Positions 35,414 through 46,084 are shown, numbered from the stretch's first letter. The stretch is DNA of 64,000 bases from Grimontia sedimenti (GCF_011045095.1 NZ_JAALDL010000013.1:1-64000), one strand, 5' to 3'. Numbers and translations: made by a program. Notes: generated by a model not told the origin, from the letters alone.

Positions 35414-37521
35414 TTAATTCTTCTGACGGCTGACTTTCACCACATTCGGCATGATACGGATACGGCGCATGATGTTTGCCAGATGGACACGGTTATGAGT
35501 CGTGAGTTTCACGTAAATCGTGTACAGACGGCCATCGCGCTCTTCCGTCGTCAAACCCTGAATGTTAGAGCCTGTCGCGGCAATCGTGTTGGTCAAATCG
35601 GCCAGTGCGCCCTGGTGGTTGAGCATGTCAACACGCAGTGCGGTCGCAAAGTCCTGATCAATGTCATCACCCCATTCGACAGACATATATTTGTCTGGCT
35701 CCTGACTATAACCGCGGATGTTGGCACATTCTTCACGGTGAATGACCAGCCCTTTACCTGGGCTGACGTGTCCGACGATGTGATCGCCCGGAATAGGACG
35801 GCAGCAGTTCGCGTAAGTCAGCAAGATACCTTCAGCGCCACGGATTGGCAGGCATCCGCCTTGCTCTTCCAGGCTGTCAGCATCACCAAGCAGACGCTTG
35901 GCAATCACCACGCTCATCAGCTCACCGGCACCGATATCTGCCAGCAGATCTTCCTCGCTGTCGAGCTTGAGATCGTGCAAGACCTTGTCGATGTTTTCCT
36001 GCTCGATGTCCTGAATATTCTTCTCGCCAAGGGCGTGGTTCAGAAGACGGCGACCCAGAATCACAGACTCTTCGCGACGCTTGGTTTTCAGTACCTGACG
36101 AATCTTGGTACGCGCACGGGACGTCACCACATAGTTGAGCCACGCCGCGTTTGGACGCGCGCCAGGGGCAGTGATGATCTCTATGGTCTGGCCGTTTTTC
36201 AGCGGTTGACTGAGTGGGTAAGACTGACGGTTCACCCTCGCGCCGACGCAAGAGTTACCGACGTCCGTATGCACGGCATAAGCGAAGTCCACAGCGGTTG
36301 CGCCAACAGGCATTTCAACGATGCGGCCTTTCGGCGTAAACACGAACAGCTCGTCCGGGAACAAATCTGATTTCACGCTTTCGATAAACTCAAACGAGCT
36401 ACCTGCACTTTGCTGAAGTTCCAGCAGGCTTTGCATCCAACGCTGCGCACGCACCTGTGCGGTGGTGCCACCGCCGCCAGCACGGTCTGCACCATCTTTG
36501 TATGCCCAGTGTGCCGCAACACCTTTGTCCGCCATCTGATCCATGTCTTCGGTACGGATTTGTACTTCTACAGGGACACCGTGAGGGCCGATCATAGAGG
36601 TATGAAGCGACTGGTAGCCGTTCGCTTTCGGTACCGCGATGTAGTCTTTCATGCGTCCCGGGCGCGGCTTATACAGGTTGTGCATTTGCCCCAGCACGCG
36701 ATAACAGGTATCCACCGAATCGACAATCACGCGGAAAGCGTAGAGATCCATGATGGTGTGGAAGCGCTGCTCCTTATTCTTCATCTTGTTGTAGATGGAG
36801 TAGAGGTTCTTCTCACGACCCAACACCTTGGCATTGATACCCGCATCCTGGAGGCGCCTTCAATTTCGGCGTGGATTTTCTGGATCATCTCTTTGCGGTT
36901 GCCGCGCGCATGAATCACTACCTCGCGCAATACGCGGTATCGGGTCGGGTAGAGGGCTTCAAAGCCAAGCTCTTCAAGTTCCACTTTGATGTTGTGGATA
37001 CCCAGACGGTGCGCCAGTGGCGAGAAAATCTCGAGGGTTTCGCGGGCAATGCGGCGACGTTTGTCTGGACGCAATGCACCCAATGTACGCATGTTGTGCG
37101 TGCGGTCAGCGAGTTTGATAAGGATTACGCGGATGTCATGGGCCATGGCCATGATCATTTTGCGGAAGTTCTCCGCCTGCGCTTCCTGACGGTCGCGGAA
37201 TTTGAGCTTATCGAGCTTGGAGACGCCATCGACCAGATCGGCAACAGTATCGCCAAAACGTTGCTGGAGGTCTTCTTTGGTGACGTCAGTATCTTCAATC
37301 ACATCATGCAGCAGGGCTGCCATCAAGGTTTCGTGATCAAGGCGCATCTCCGCAAGAATACGGGCAACAGCGATAGGGTGGATGATGTATGGTTCCCCGC
37401 TTGAGCGGGTTTGCCCTTCGTGGGCATCTCGCGCGACCAAATACGCTTGCCGGAGTGCCTCTAAGTGCGACTCCGGCAAGTATTGTGCTGCGACTTCTTT
37501 CAGGCTATCGAAGAGATACAA
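35414..37521 (-). pseudogene. spoT: (p)ppGpp synthetase/hydrolase SpoT, one-base frameshift
   Basis: SpoT makes and degrades (p)ppGpp. The upstream frame (37521 to about 36857) encodes the HD hydrolase domain with LLHDVIEDT; the downstream frame (to 35414) encodes the synthetase (YAFRVIVDS, GRMKDYIAVPKANGYQSLHT), TGS domain (VFTPKGRIVEMP) and C-terminal ACT domain. The break is in the plus-strand sequence GAGGCGCC at 36851-36858: one more G would restore the frame so that IEG is followed by RLQDAGINAKVLGREK. With that base the protein is 702 residues, exactly the E. coli length. spoT is essential in relA+ E. coli, so a sequencing deletion is likely; a real split gene is possible. Confidence 0.88.
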
Positions 37522-37545
37522 TCTGCCTGTTTCCCTGAAGTTAGA

Positions 37546-37821
37546 TTAGCGAAGAGTACCTGTGATGGTGCTTACAGCAGCCATTTCTGCAGCTTCTTGT
37601 TCTTGCTGCTCTTGGCGCTCACGTGCATCCAGGATCTCTTTAGTGATCAGGCCTTCCTCAATTTCACGCAGAGCGATAACAGTTTGCTTATCGTTCTCTT
37701 CCTGAACCAGTGAGTCTTTACCACCAGTTTGCATTTGGCGTGCGCGACGAGCTGCTACCAATACTAGATCGAAGCGGTTGCCAATTTTTTCAACAGCGTC
37801 TTGAACGGTTACGCGTGCCAT
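37546..37821 (-). CDS. rpoZ: RNA polymerase omega subunit
   Basis: Omega assists assembly of beta-prime and is needed for one ppGpp site. The 91-residue protein begins with the conserved [28 protein letters not shown] and then [15 protein letters not shown]. It is between gmk and spoT, 24 bases before spoT, so regulator and target of ppGpp are co-transcribed. Confidence 0.97.
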   Translation of the reverse strand: MARVTVQDAVEKIGNRFDLVLVAARRARQMQTGGKDSLVQEENDKQTVIALREIEEGLITKEILDARERQEQQEQEAAEMAAVSTITGTLR

Positions 37822-37915
37822 GAAGAACTCCAGTAAGTAATAAAATCAAAATGACCGAAAATTATACAAAAGCGAACTGACCTAAACAACAAACATCTTT
37901 CAATAGCGATGCTTA

Positions 37916-38605
<690 letters not shown>

Positions 38606-38646
38606 TTAGGATAACCCAATAATGGCAGCAACCTAAAGCGGGAACA

Positions 38647-38674
38647 AAAAGCCCGGCACAAAGACCGGGCTTTT
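38647..38674 (-). terminator. yicC terminator
   Basis: AAAAGCCCGG (38647-38656) pairs with CCGGGCTTTT (38665-38674), 8-base loop, 17 bases past the yicC stop on the minus strand. Confidence 0.88.
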
Positions 38675-38690
38675 CAGCTTTTCGTATCGA

Positions 38691-39554
38691 TTACTCGATG
38701 TTTTGGATTTGCTCGCGCATCTGCTCGATCAGCACTTTCAGTTCAACGCCAGAAGCGGTGATGTCCGTGCTGATAGATTTCGAAGCCAGCGTGTTCGACT
38801 CGCGGTTGAATTCCTGCATCATGAAGTCCAGGCGACGACCACAAGCGCCACCTTTTTTCAGAATTTTCTTGGTTTCTGATACGTGAGAGTCTAGGCGATC
38901 CAACTCTTCCGCAACATCAGATTTCTGAGCCAGCAAGATGATTTCCTGTTCCACGCGGTTAGCGTCCAGTTCGATTTTCGCTTCTTCCAGCTTTGTAAGG
39001 AGGCGTTCACGTTGCCATTGCAGGATTTCCGGCATTTTCGCGCGTACTTTCACTACTTCAGCGGCAATGCTTTCCAAACGCTGTTCAATCAGCGCTTTCA
39101 TGTTGTCGCCTTCGCTGGCACGTGCAGCGATGAAATCGTCAACGGTTTTGTCGAAACCTTCCAGCAAGGCTTTGTTGATCACATCCATGTCCTGCTCTGG
39201 GGTTTCCATCACACCCGGCCACTGCAGTACCTGGAAAGGACCAATATTGCCTTCGCCGGACATTTCTTTGATCCACTTTGCCGCGTGAATCACTTGTTTT
39301 GCCAATTCTTCATTGATTTTAAGCTCAGTGTTAGCTGACTGATTGGCTTCAAAGCGCAGATTGCATTCCACCTTGCCGCGGGCAAGACGGGAACGGAATC
39401 GCTCACGAATGATAGGTTCAAGGCCACGGAACTGCTCTGGCATGCGGATATAGGTTTCGAGGTAACGTTGGTTAACCGAGCGGATTTCCCAAACGGCTGT
39501 GCCCCATGTGCCCTTGATTTCCCGACGGGCGTAGGCAGTCATACTGTGGATCAT
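38691..39554 (-). CDS. yicC: YicC family endoribonuclease
   Basis: A 287-residue protein of the same length as E. coli YicC, beginning with the family signature MIHSMTAYARRE and ending with the conserved FMMQEFNRESNTLASKS block. YicC proteins are endoribonucleases; the E. coli one influences RyhB turnover. It is divergent from rph across a 180-base gap, the standard arrangement. Confidence 0.93.
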   Translation of the reverse strand: MIHSMTAYARREIKGTWGTAVWEIRSVNQRYLETYIRMPEQFRGLEPIIRERFRSRLARGKVECNLRFEANQSANTELKINEELAKQVIHAAKWIKEMSGEGNIGPFQVLQWPGVMETPEQDMDVINKALLEGFDKTVDDFIAARASEGDNMKALIEQRLESIAAEVVKVRAKMPEILQWQRERLLTKLEEAKIELDANRVEQEIILLAQKSDVAEELDRLDSHVSETKKILKKGGACGRRLDFMMQEFNRESNTLASKSISTDITASGVELKVLIEQMREQIQNIE

Positions 39555-39734
39555 TGAAGTTCACTCATTGATGAAAGTTGTGATGATTATACGCAGTCGC
39601 TGCCTTTTATGTCAGCAGCATGAAGGGAAACGGAAGAAAAAAGCAGACAAGACCGCATTGTATTAGCGTGTAAAAGGTGAAGCCGTTATAATCGCCGGTT
39701 AACGAAATTCAGCATTTATAAACAGGTGAGTCCT

Positions 39735-40451
39735 ATGCGTCCTAGCGGCAGAGAAGTTGGTCAAATTCGTCCAGTCACAATTACCCGTCATTTTACCGCC
39801 CATGCGGAAGGTTCTGTGCTGGTGGCGTTTGGTGATACCAAAGTTATCTGTACCGCAAGCGTTGAAGAAGGCGTGCCGCGCTTTCTGAAAGGGAAAGGAC
39901 AAGGCTGGGTGACCGCTGAGTACGGTATGCTGCCACGTGCAACCCACACCCGTAACCGTCGTGAAGCGGCAAACGGTAAGCAAGGCGGCCGCACTATGGA
40001 AATCCAGCGCCTGATCGCCCGTAGCCTGCGCGCTGCTGTGAACCTTGAAAAGCTGGGTGATTTCACTATCACCGTTGACTGTGATGTTATTCAGGCTGAC
40101 GGTGGTACCCGCACTGCATCGATTACTGGCGCAAGCGTGGCGATGGCCGATGCGCTGAACAAGCTGGTGAGTGAAGGCAAACTGGTAGAGAACCCAATGA
40201 AAGGTCATGTTGCCGCGGTTTCTGTGGGTATCTTTGAAGGTACACCAATCTGCGATCTGGAATATGTGGAAGACTCCGCAGCAGACACGGATATGAACGT
40301 AGTGATGCTGGAAGATGGCCGCATGATTGAAGTGCAGGGTACTGCAGAAGCGGAACCGTTCACTGCCGATGAGCTTAATGCCATGTTGTCTCTGGCAACC
40401 CAAGGTATTCAGGACATTGTAGCGATTCAGAAAGCATCGTTAATTGATTGA
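39735..40451 (+). CDS. rph: Ribonuclease PH
   Basis: RNase PH trims tRNA 3' ends by phosphorolysis. The 238-residue protein has the start [14 protein letters not shown], the phosphate-binding region [24 protein letters not shown]-like block, and [18 protein letters not shown]. The ATG at 39735 follows AGGTGAG. It is full length, unlike the frameshifted rph of E. coli K-12. Co-directional with pyrE. Confidence 0.96.
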   Translation: MRPSGREVGQIRPVTITRHFTAHAEGSVLVAFGDTKVICTASVEEGVPRFLKGKGQGWVTAEYGMLPRATHTRNRREAANGKQGGRTMEIQRLIARSLRAAVNLEKLGDFTITVDCDVIQADGGTRTASITGASVAMADALNKLVSEGKLVENPMKGHVAAVSVGIFEGTPICDLEYVEDSAADTDMNVVMLEDGRMIEVQGTAEAEPFTADELNAMLSLATQGIQDIVAIQKASLID

Positions 40452-40455
40452 TGAG

Positions 40456-40486
40456 AAAGCGGCTTCTATTGGAGCCGCTTTTTTTT
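40456..40486 (+). terminator. rph terminator / candidate pyrE attenuator
   Basis: AAAGCGGCT (40456-40464) pairs with AGCCGCTTT (40473-40481) over 8 bases, followed by an 8-T tract. In E. coli a terminator in this position is the UTP-sensitive attenuator of pyrE. A second stem, GAGGCG/CGCCTC (40502-40517), follows before pyrE. Confidence 0.75.
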
Positions 40487-40563
40487 AACCTAGTTTTAAG
40501 CGAGGCGGATGCGCCTCAGGTAAAACCGGCAAGCTAGCCGACTTTTGTTCGACAGGAGAGAAA

Positions 40564-41205
40564 ATGAAAGCCTATCAGCGTCAGTTCATCGAATTCGCAT
40601 TGGAAAAAGAAGTCTTGAAGTTCGGTGAATTCACTTTGAAGTCAGGTCGTAAGAGCCCTTACTTCTTTAATGCCGGTCTGTTCAACACAGGCAGGGATTT
40701 GGCGCGTCTGGGCCGTTTCTATGCTGAAGCGCTGGTTGATGCGGGTATTGAATACGATCTGCTGTTTGGCCCTGCGTACAAAGGCATTCCCATTGCGACT
40801 ACCACTGCGGTTGCGCTGGCTGAACATCACGATGTGGACACGCCTTACTGTTTTAACCGTAAAGAAGCCAAAGACCACGGTGAAGGTGGCAATCTGGTCG
40901 GTAGCGCGCTGGAAGGCCGTGTGATGCTGGTGGACGATGTGATCACCGCAGGCACAGCGATTCGCGAGTCGATGGAAATCATTCAGGCAAACGGTGCTGA
41001 TTTGGCTGGTGTTCTGGTGGCGATTGACCGTCAAGAGCGCGGTAAAGGCGAGCTTTCTGCTATTCAGGAAGTCGAGCGAGACTTTGGCTGTCAGGTGGTG
41101 TCTATCATCAGCCTTGGCGATCTGGTGACGTATCTGGAAGAGCAGGGCGGCAACCCAGAACAATTGGATGCAGTAAAAGCATATCGCGCGGAATACGGTA
41201 TCTAG
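40564..41205 (+). CDS. pyrE: Orotate phosphoribosyltransferase
   Basis: PyrE converts orotate and PRPP to OMP in pyrimidine synthesis. The 213-residue protein has the [19 protein letters not shown] block, the [10 protein letters not shown] flexible loop and the PRPP motif [14 protein letters not shown]. The ATG follows CAGGAGAG. Expression is probably controlled by the rph-pyrE attenuator. Confidence 0.97.
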   Translation: MKAYQRQFIEFALEKEVLKFGEFTLKSGRKSPYFFNAGLFNTGRDLARLGRFYAEALVDAGIEYDLLFGPAYKGIPIATTTAVALAEHHDVDTPYCFNRKEAKDHGEGGNLVGSALEGRVMLVDDVITAGTAIRESMEIIQANGADLAGVLVAIDRQERGKGELSAIQEVERDFGCQVVSIISLGDLVTYLEEQGGNPEQLDAVKAYRAEYGI

Positions 41206-41229
41206 CCGTTATGCTCGCACCTTTTATTT

Positions 41230-41254
41230 AGCCCGCTTTTGTGCGGGCTTTTTT
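41230..41254 (+). terminator. pyrE terminator
   Basis: AGCCCGC (41230-41236) pairs with GCGGGCT (41243-41249) over 6 bases, then a T run. Confidence 0.9.
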
Positions 41255-41365
41255 GTATCTTCTACTTGAGATGTTACTGCTTTGAAGGGAGCTGTTTGCC
41301 TTGGAGAACCGTGGTCATCATGCAGATAGAAAAATAATTGCATGAAAAAACGTGATCATTGTTGC

Positions 41366-41402
41366 ATTTGTTCAGTATTTGTTCAGCGTCAGTGAGTATT
41401 AT
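41366..41402 (+). promoter_or_regulatory. 11-bp-period direct repeat and -10 box
   Basis: ATTTGTTCAG occurs at 41366-41375 and again at 41377-41386, one helical turn apart. Ten bases later comes TATTAT (41397-41402), a good -10 box without a -35 box. This geometry is that of response-regulator sites which replace the -35 element, such as Pho boxes, though the repeat does not match the PhoB consensus. Confidence 0.45.
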
Positions 41403-41479
41403 GAACTCATCAAAGCGGCACAGCGAATCACAAAACGCTTTTGCTGCACCCTACACACTGCTAAGTCGGAGAAGAAACT

Positions 41480-41722
41480 ATGAAAAAAGTAATGGTAGCG
41501 ACACTAATGACTTTCGGTTTGTTTACTGCTGGAGCGCAGGCGGGGTATACATTGGAAGAGACGCAAGCTTGTGCTAATTCAACACAATTCCACTCTTGTG
41601 TTGCTCAGCTGAATGAGCAGCAATCCAAGACCAGCATGGACATTGGTTACTCAAAAGAAGAAGTGACCCAATGCGGTACAGCCAGTGACTTCCATGTGTG
41701 CGTAGATAATCTGCATGTTTAA
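41480..41722 (+). CDS. Small secreted protein with duplicated CX8C module
   Basis: An 80-residue precursor with a clear signal peptide (KKVMVATLMTFGLFTAGAQA, cleavage after Ala21). The 59-residue mature part contains two aligned 22-residue copies, residues 23-44 and 57-78. Each reads Y-x-x-E-E-x3-C-x4-(Q/D)-F-H-x-C-V-x-x-L, with cysteines at 31/40 and 65/74. Two CX8C pairs suggest two disulfide-linked helical hairpins in the periplasm. I do not recognise the family. It is monocistronic, with its own promoter region and terminator between pyrE and slmA. The ATG follows GGAGAAG. Confidence 0.75.
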   Translation: MKKVMVATLMTFGLFTAGAQAGYTLEETQACANSTQFHSCVAQLNEQQSKTSMDIGYSKEEVTQCGTASDFHVCVDNLHV

Positions 41723-41765
41723 CATGTGGTAAACGGCAATGAGTTGGCCGTTTGCTACAACAAAT

Positions 41766-41794
41766 AAAGAAGGCTGCATTATGCAGCCTTCTTT
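41766..41794. terminator. Bidirectional terminator small ORF / slmA
   Basis: AAAGAAGGCTGCA (41766-41778) pairs with TGCAGCCTTCTTT (41782-41794) over TTA, between convergent genes. Confidence 0.92.
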
Positions 41795-41813
41795 TCTGCT
41801 TTTCGCAGCACAA

Positions 41814-42404
41814 TCAATTCAGTTGAGCGCTCAGAAGCTGCCAGTACTGGTCAAACTCCGCAGTCGGCGCGTATTTGAAGTTTGAACGCACGAAGCGGTT
41901 GAGGCTACCTTCTACCTGACCGAGAAGCTGAGCTGCCAGTACATTCTCATCAACTGGGAAACCTTTACCTTCACGAAGGCGGCGCTCACGCAGCACCTGA
42001 CGCAGTTGGCTCTCGATTTTTTCGAATAGCTGATTGATGCGACCTTGCAGCCTGTCCTGCTCAAACATCAAGGCATGTCCTGTCATGATGCGTGTCAGTC
42101 CCGGATTACGCTCTCCGAAAACTAACAGCAATTGTAGGATCAAGCGTAAACGGGTCATCGTATCTTTTTCATCACTTTGGATGCGGTTGATACGGGTGAT
42201 CAGTGACTCTTCGATAAACTCTATCAAGCCTTCGAACATGCGTGCTTTACTTGGGAAGTGTCGGTATAGCGCGGCTTCAGAAACGCCTACCTGCGCGGCA
42301 AGTTTGGCGGTGGTAATGCGTTGACTGCCCTGGTTGGACTCCAGCATTTGAGCCAGGGCCTGGAGGATTTCCTCTCTGCGATTCTGCTTTTTTTGGCCAG
42401 CCAT
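41814..42404 (-). CDS. slmA: Nucleoid occlusion factor SlmA
   Basis: SlmA is a TetR-fold protein that binds specific chromosomal sites and blocks FtsZ rings over the nucleoid. The 196-residue protein (E. coli 198) has the N-terminal helix-turn-helix [30 protein letters not shown] and the conserved C-terminal [19 protein letters not shown]. Its place between pyrE and dut is conserved in gammaproteobacteria. Confidence 0.96.
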   Translation of the reverse strand: MAGQKKQNRREEILQALAQMLESNQGSQRITTAKLAAQVGVSEAALYRHFPSKARMFEGLIEFIEESLITRINRIQSDEKDTMTRLRLILQLLLVFGERNPGLTRIMTGHALMFEQDRLQGRINQLFEKIESQLRQVLRERRLREGKGFPVDENVLAAQLLGQVEGSLNRFVRSNFKYAPTAEFDQYWQLLSAQLN

Positions 42405-42558
42405 GAATAGATGGTTCCTTTATTGTTCTTGGGGTCACTGACCCGAAATCTAGGCTGAAGAGCCGCTATATTAACGACGGCCTCTCTGTATTAAAAGAAT
42501 AATGCACCTTGATTGCAGGTGAAGCCTACAGTAATTCCCGAAACCGTGAATGCGGCAT

Positions 42559-42586
42559 AAAAAACGCCACACTTCTGTGGCATTTT
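42559..42586. terminator. dut terminator
   Basis: GCCACA (42566-42571) pairs with TGTGGC (42576-42581) with A and T tracts on the outside, about 30 bases past the dut stop on the minus strand. Confidence 0.8.
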
Positions 42587-42612
42587 TCAGATATTTCACC
42601 GGGTTAACGCTG

Positions 42613-43068
42613 TTATTTTGTACCAGAGTGTCCAAATCCTCCGGCACCACGCTCGGTCGCGTCGAAGTCTTCAACAATGTTGAACTGGGCTTGTACAACT
42701 GGCACAAAAACCAGTTGCGCAATACGCTCACCTGGCTCAATGGTAAAGGTTGTGTTGCCTCGGTTCCAGCAAGAAACCATGAGCTGGCCTTGATAATCTG
42801 AATCTATGAGGCCTACCAGGTTGCCCAGCACGATGCCGTGCTTATGGCCAAGGCCTGAACGTGGAAGAATGGTTGCTGCCAGTGAAGGGTCAGCAATGTG
42901 GATAGCAAGACCTGTCGGAAGAAGTTCCGTTTGGCCTGGTTCCAGTGTCAGCGGGGTATCCAGCACGGCGCGAAGGTCCAGACCTGCAGAGCCTTCTGTC
43001 GCGTATGCAGGGAGTGGGAATTCGTTACCGACGCGTGGGTCGAGGATTTTCAGATCGATTTTTTTCAT
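42613..43068 (-). CDS. dut: dUTP diphosphatase
   Basis: Dut hydrolyses dUTP to dUMP, keeping uracil out of DNA. The 151-residue trimeric-type enzyme shows the five family motifs, including [43 protein letters not shown] and the C-terminal [10 protein letters not shown]. It lies 20 bases after coaBC, in the same operon as in E. coli. Confidence 0.97.
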   Translation of the reverse strand: MKKIDLKILDPRVGNEFPLPAYATEGSAGLDLRAVLDTPLTLEPGQTELLPTGLAIHIADPSLAATILPRSGLGHKHGIVLGNLVGLIDSDYQGQLMVSCWNRGNTTFTIEPGERIAQLVFVPVVQAQFNIVEDFDATERGAGGFGHSGTK

Positions 43069-43088
43069 AACCTAGTTCCGCTGTTTAC

Positions 43089-44312
43089 TTATTTGATGTT
43101 GTAGAGTGCTGTAATTTCGCTGACAAGCTGGTTGCCAATATCTGATTTGCTCGCCAGAGGCAGTGCTTTATCGCCTTTTGGCCAGTATAGGTGCAGTGCA
43201 TTCTGGTCGCTGTTAAAGCCTTGCCCTTCCAGAGAGACGTCATTGGCGCAAATCAAATCCAGATTCTTCTTCTGAAGTTTACCGCGTGCGTACTGTTCTA
43301 CATCCTGGGTCTCAGCAGCAAAGCCGACGGTAAACGGGCGATTCTCTTCCAGTGAAGCAACAGAAGCGACGATGTCAGGGTTTTTGACAAGCGTGATCGT
43401 CATGTCATCTTCGCCATCTTGCTTTTTCATCTTCTGGTCGGCCACATTGGCAGGCCTGAAATCAGCGACCGCCGCACAGGCGATGAAAATGTGATGTTTA
43501 GGAGCGTGGGCGTGAACCGCGTCATGCATCTCTTGCGCGCTTTCGACATTCACTCGGTTAACGCCATTTGGTGTTGGCAGGTTCACTGGGCCACTGACTA
43601 GAGTGACACTTGCGCCCCGTTTAGCGGCCGCTTCTGCGATCGCATAGCCCATTTTCCCTGAGCTGTGATTGGTGAGGTAACGCACCGGGTCAATGGCTTC
43701 GCGGGTTGGCCCTGCGGTAATGAGAAAAGAAGTGCCGGAGAGGTCTCCTTCGGTGAAGTGGTCTTCAACCAAACCGACTAACTGCATCGGCTCTAGCATG
43801 CGACCTGGGCCAATATCACCACAGGCCTGTTCACCGCTTGCTGGCCCCCAAATTGGGTGGCTGCGTCGTTTCAATGTCGCGAGATTTTCCTGCGTGGCAA
43901 CCGCGCGGTACATTTGCTGGTTCATGGCGGGCGCAATCGCAACTGGTGCATCTGTTGCCAAGCAAAGGGTCGTCAGAAGATCATTGCCTATGCCTGCCGC
44001 CACACGGGCAATTAGGTCAGCAGTGGCAGGTGCCAACAATACCAAATCTGCCCATTTCGCAATTTCGATATGACCCATTGAGGCTTCAGCAGCAGGGTCG
44101 AGCAAGCTGTCAGACACAGGGTGGCCAGAGACTGCCTGCATGGTCAGCGGGGTGATAAATTCTTTCGCTGCGTGAGTCATGACAATGCGAACGTCAGCGC
44201 CACGTTCAATCAGGCGACGCGTCAGATCGGCACATTTATAAGCCGCAATACCGCCACCGATACCTAAAACAATCCGTTTGCCCGACAGGGTCTGAGTGAT
44301 TTTCTGAGCCAT
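43089..44312 (-). CDS. coaBC: Phosphopantothenoylcysteine synthetase/decarboxylase CoaBC
   Basis: A bifunctional coenzyme A enzyme. The N-terminal CoaC flavoprotein domain (about 1-190) has [19 protein letters not shown] and the clamp [15 protein letters not shown] with its cysteine. The C-terminal CoaB domain (about 190-407) has [25 protein letters not shown] and the lysine-rich nucleotide site VKNPDI. The 407 residues match E. coli (406). I chose MAQKITQ at 44312; the frame is open to 44408. Divergent from radC. Confidence 0.96.
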   Translation of the reverse strand: MAQKITQTLSGKRIVLGIGGGIAAYKCADLTRRLIERGADVRIVMTHAAKEFITPLTMQAVSGHPVSDSLLDPAAEASMGHIEIAKWADLVLLAPATADLIARVAAGIGNDLLTTLCLATDAPVAIAPAMNQQMYRAVATQENLATLKRRSHPIWGPASGEQACGDIGPGRMLEPMQLVGLVEDHFTEGDLSGTSFLITAGPTREAIDPVRYLTNHSSGKMGYAIAEAAAKRGASVTLVSGPVNLPTPNGVNRVNVESAQEMHDAVHAHAPKHHIFIACAAVADFRPANVADQKMKKQDGEDDMTITLVKNPDIVASVASLEENRPFTVGFAAETQDVEQYARGKLQKKNLDLICANDVSLEGQGFNSDQNALHLYWPKGDKALPLASKSDIGNQLVSEITALYNIK

Positions 44313-44536
44313 AACTAATTTAGCCAATGGATAATGAGAGGAAAGATAACACAAAAGACCGGGAAAGCGCCTGTTACGCTCGACGAATGTGAAAGCGATA
44401 TTATTCACGTTCGAAATGTAAATACGTAGCCACTCAAACTTGCCGAGTTTGTAAGTCTATCGCAGCGTTTTGATGATGATGTTGACGGTTTTAATGGTGA
44501 AAGCGACGCTCGGGGTTTTCTTTCACTGAGAATGTC

Positions 44537-45211
44537 ATGTCGCTAAAAAATATGCCTGAAGAGTGTCGGCCACGTGAGAAGTTGTTGGCGAGAGGCCCAG
44601 AGTCGCTCACCAATGCAGAGCTTCTTGCCATTTTCTTGCGCACCGGTGTTAAGGGCATGAATGCGATTGAACTTGCTAGCTACCTTTTAGAAGATTTTGG
44701 TTCACTTAGAGGGTTAATGCAGGCTGAACTGAAACAATTCAGTGAACGCAAAGGGCTGGGTTCTGCGAAATATGCCCAACTTCAGGCCGTGTTGGAGCTT
44801 AGCAAACGTCACCTAGGTGAAACGTTGGCGAGGGAGGATGCACTTTCCAGTCCGTCACATACCGCCAGATACCTTTCCTGCAAACTGCGTGACCGCCCAA
44901 GGGAAGCCTTTCTCGTGCTCTACCTTGATAATCAGAATCGCCCTATAAAAGACGAGATTTTGTTTGAAGGTACAATCAATTCCGCCAATGTATATCCGAG
45001 AGAAGTGGTAAAACGTTGTCTCGATGTAGGCGCCAATGCAGTGATTCTCGCCCATAATCACCCTTCGGGTATCGCTGAACCCAGCACAGCAGACCGTCAT
45101 ATCACCAACAGAATTGGCGATGCTTTAGCTTTAGTGGACATTCGTTTGCTCGACCATATGGTGATTGGGGATGGGGACGTGGTATCCTTCGCCGAACGTG
45201 GTTGGATTTAA
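44537..45211 (+). CDS. radC: RadC family JAB-domain protein
   Basis: The 224-residue protein has an N-terminal helix-hairpin-helix part (about 1-100, with [20 protein letters not shown]) and a C-terminal JAB/MPN metalloprotease-like domain with [19 protein letters not shown], the H-x-H-x(7-10)-D zinc motif. Its original DNA-repair assignment is doubtful; the function is unresolved. It is complete and stands in its conserved place before rpmB. Confidence 0.94.
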   Translation: MSLKNMPEECRPREKLLARGPESLTNAELLAIFLRTGVKGMNAIELASYLLEDFGSLRGLMQAELKQFSERKGLGSAKYAQLQAVLELSKRHLGETLAREDALSSPSHTARYLSCKLRDRPREAFLVLYLDNQNRPIKDEILFEGTINSANVYPREVVKRCLDVGANAVILAHNHPSGIAEPSTADRHITNRIGDALALVDIRLLDHMVIGDGDVVSFAERGWI

Positions 45212-45373
45212 GGGTATTTCGGTACTCTGGTCGTCTTTAACACCTTTTCTCTAATTCGGTAGAAAGCCGCTAACATGGCGTTTTTTCTGGGGGTGAGTGA
45301 GGTTTACCTCAGGTCAACGTCACCTAGGTTGCTAAAAAACGATCAAAAACTGTCAAAAGGATCTGCTCGGGAC

Positions 45374-45402
45374 TTGAGCAATGGAAAGACAGTTAGTATA
45401 AT
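45374..45402 (+). promoter_or_regulatory. rpmB-rpmG promoter
   Basis: TTGAGC (45374-45379) and a perfect TATAAT (45397-45402) with a 17-bp spacer, about 90 bases before rpmB. A leader inverted repeat, ACCTTGT with ACAAGGT (about 45436-45464), lies between promoter and gene. Confidence 0.8.
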
Positions 45403-45498
45403 GCGCCACCTTTGATAGCCTTGACGTAGAGCCTGACCTTGTTTGCAGGACTGGCGGACAAGGTTGATATCGAGCTGAAACGATTTGGAGAGACATTC

Positions 45499-45735
45499 AT
45501 GTCACGAGTATGCCAAGTAACTGGCAAGCGTCCTGTAGTTGGTAACAACCGCTCTCACGCTAATAACGCCACCAAGCGTCGTTTTCTGCCGAACCTGCAA
45601 ACTCATCGTTTCTGGGTAGAAAGCGAAAACCGCTTCGTTAAACTGCGTCTTACCCCTAAAGGTATGCGCATCATCGACAAGAAAGGTATTGATTCTGTTC
45701 TGGCAGATATCCGTGCCCGTGGTGAGAACGTTTAA
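45499..45735 (+). CDS. rpmB: 50S ribosomal protein L28
   Basis: The 78-residue protein begins [20 protein letters not shown] and continues with [15 protein letters not shown], unmistakable L28. I chose the ATG at 45499, behind GGAGAG; the open frame reaches 45439 without homology. It is 13 bases before rpmG and shares its promoter. Confidence 0.98.
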   Translation: MSRVCQVTGKRPVVGNNRSHANNATKRRFLPNLQTHRFWVESENRFVKLRLTPKGMRIIDKKGIDSVLADIRARGENV

Positions 45736-45748
45736 GAGGACTTAAAGA

Positions 45749-45916
45749 ATGGCTAAAGGCATTCGCGAGAAGATCCGCCTGGTATCATCTGCTGGTACTG
45801 GTCACTTCTACACTACTGATAAGAACAAACGTAACATGCCGGGCAAGTTCGAGATCAAGAAATTTGATCCAGTTGTTCGTCAACACGTTATGTACAAAGA
45901 AGCAAAAATCAAGTAA
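45749..45916 (+). CDS. rpmG: 50S ribosomal protein L33
   Basis: A 55-residue protein: [20 protein letters not shown], then [20 protein letters not shown] and [14 protein letters not shown]. It is L33 of the zinc-independent type, with no cysteines. The ATG at 45749 follows AAGAGGA in the rpmB-rpmG gap. A terminator ends the operon 22 bases after the TAA. Confidence 0.98.
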   Translation: MAKGIREKIRLVSSAGTGHFYTTDKNKRNMPGKFEIKKFDPVVRQHVMYKEAKIK

Positions 45917-45938
45917 TTGGTTTTCGCCTCTGATAAAG

Positions 45939-45963
45939 AACCCGGCTTTGGCTGGGTTTTTTT
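45939..45963 (+). terminator. rpmB-rpmG terminator
   Basis: AACCCGGC (45939-45946) pairs with GCTGGGTT (45951-45958), one G-T wobble, followed by T residues. Confidence 0.88.
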
Positions 45964-46084
45964 ATATCCGTAAATCAGAGACTTCGATAGATATCCAAAC
46001 AGCTTGATGACTTTTGAATGCGAGTATTTTTAGTCTGTTTAGGTGTACACTTTGAATGACGATTGAAGATACTGAGAGTGAGCG

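Noticed and set aside
35225-36370. Long open frame (381 codons) on the plus strand across trmH/spoT
   Set aside because: Shadow of the minus-strand genes; its product resembles no protein and its start lies inside trmH.
41359-41577. Plus-strand frame of 72 codons overlapping the small secreted protein gene
   Set aside because: It begins in the promoter region before the -10 box; the signal-peptide frame has the ribosome site and the internal repeat.
44435-44451. Hairpin CAAACT/AGTTTG between coaBC and radC
   Set aside because: Short, AT-rich and without T tract or neighbouring motif; likely chance.
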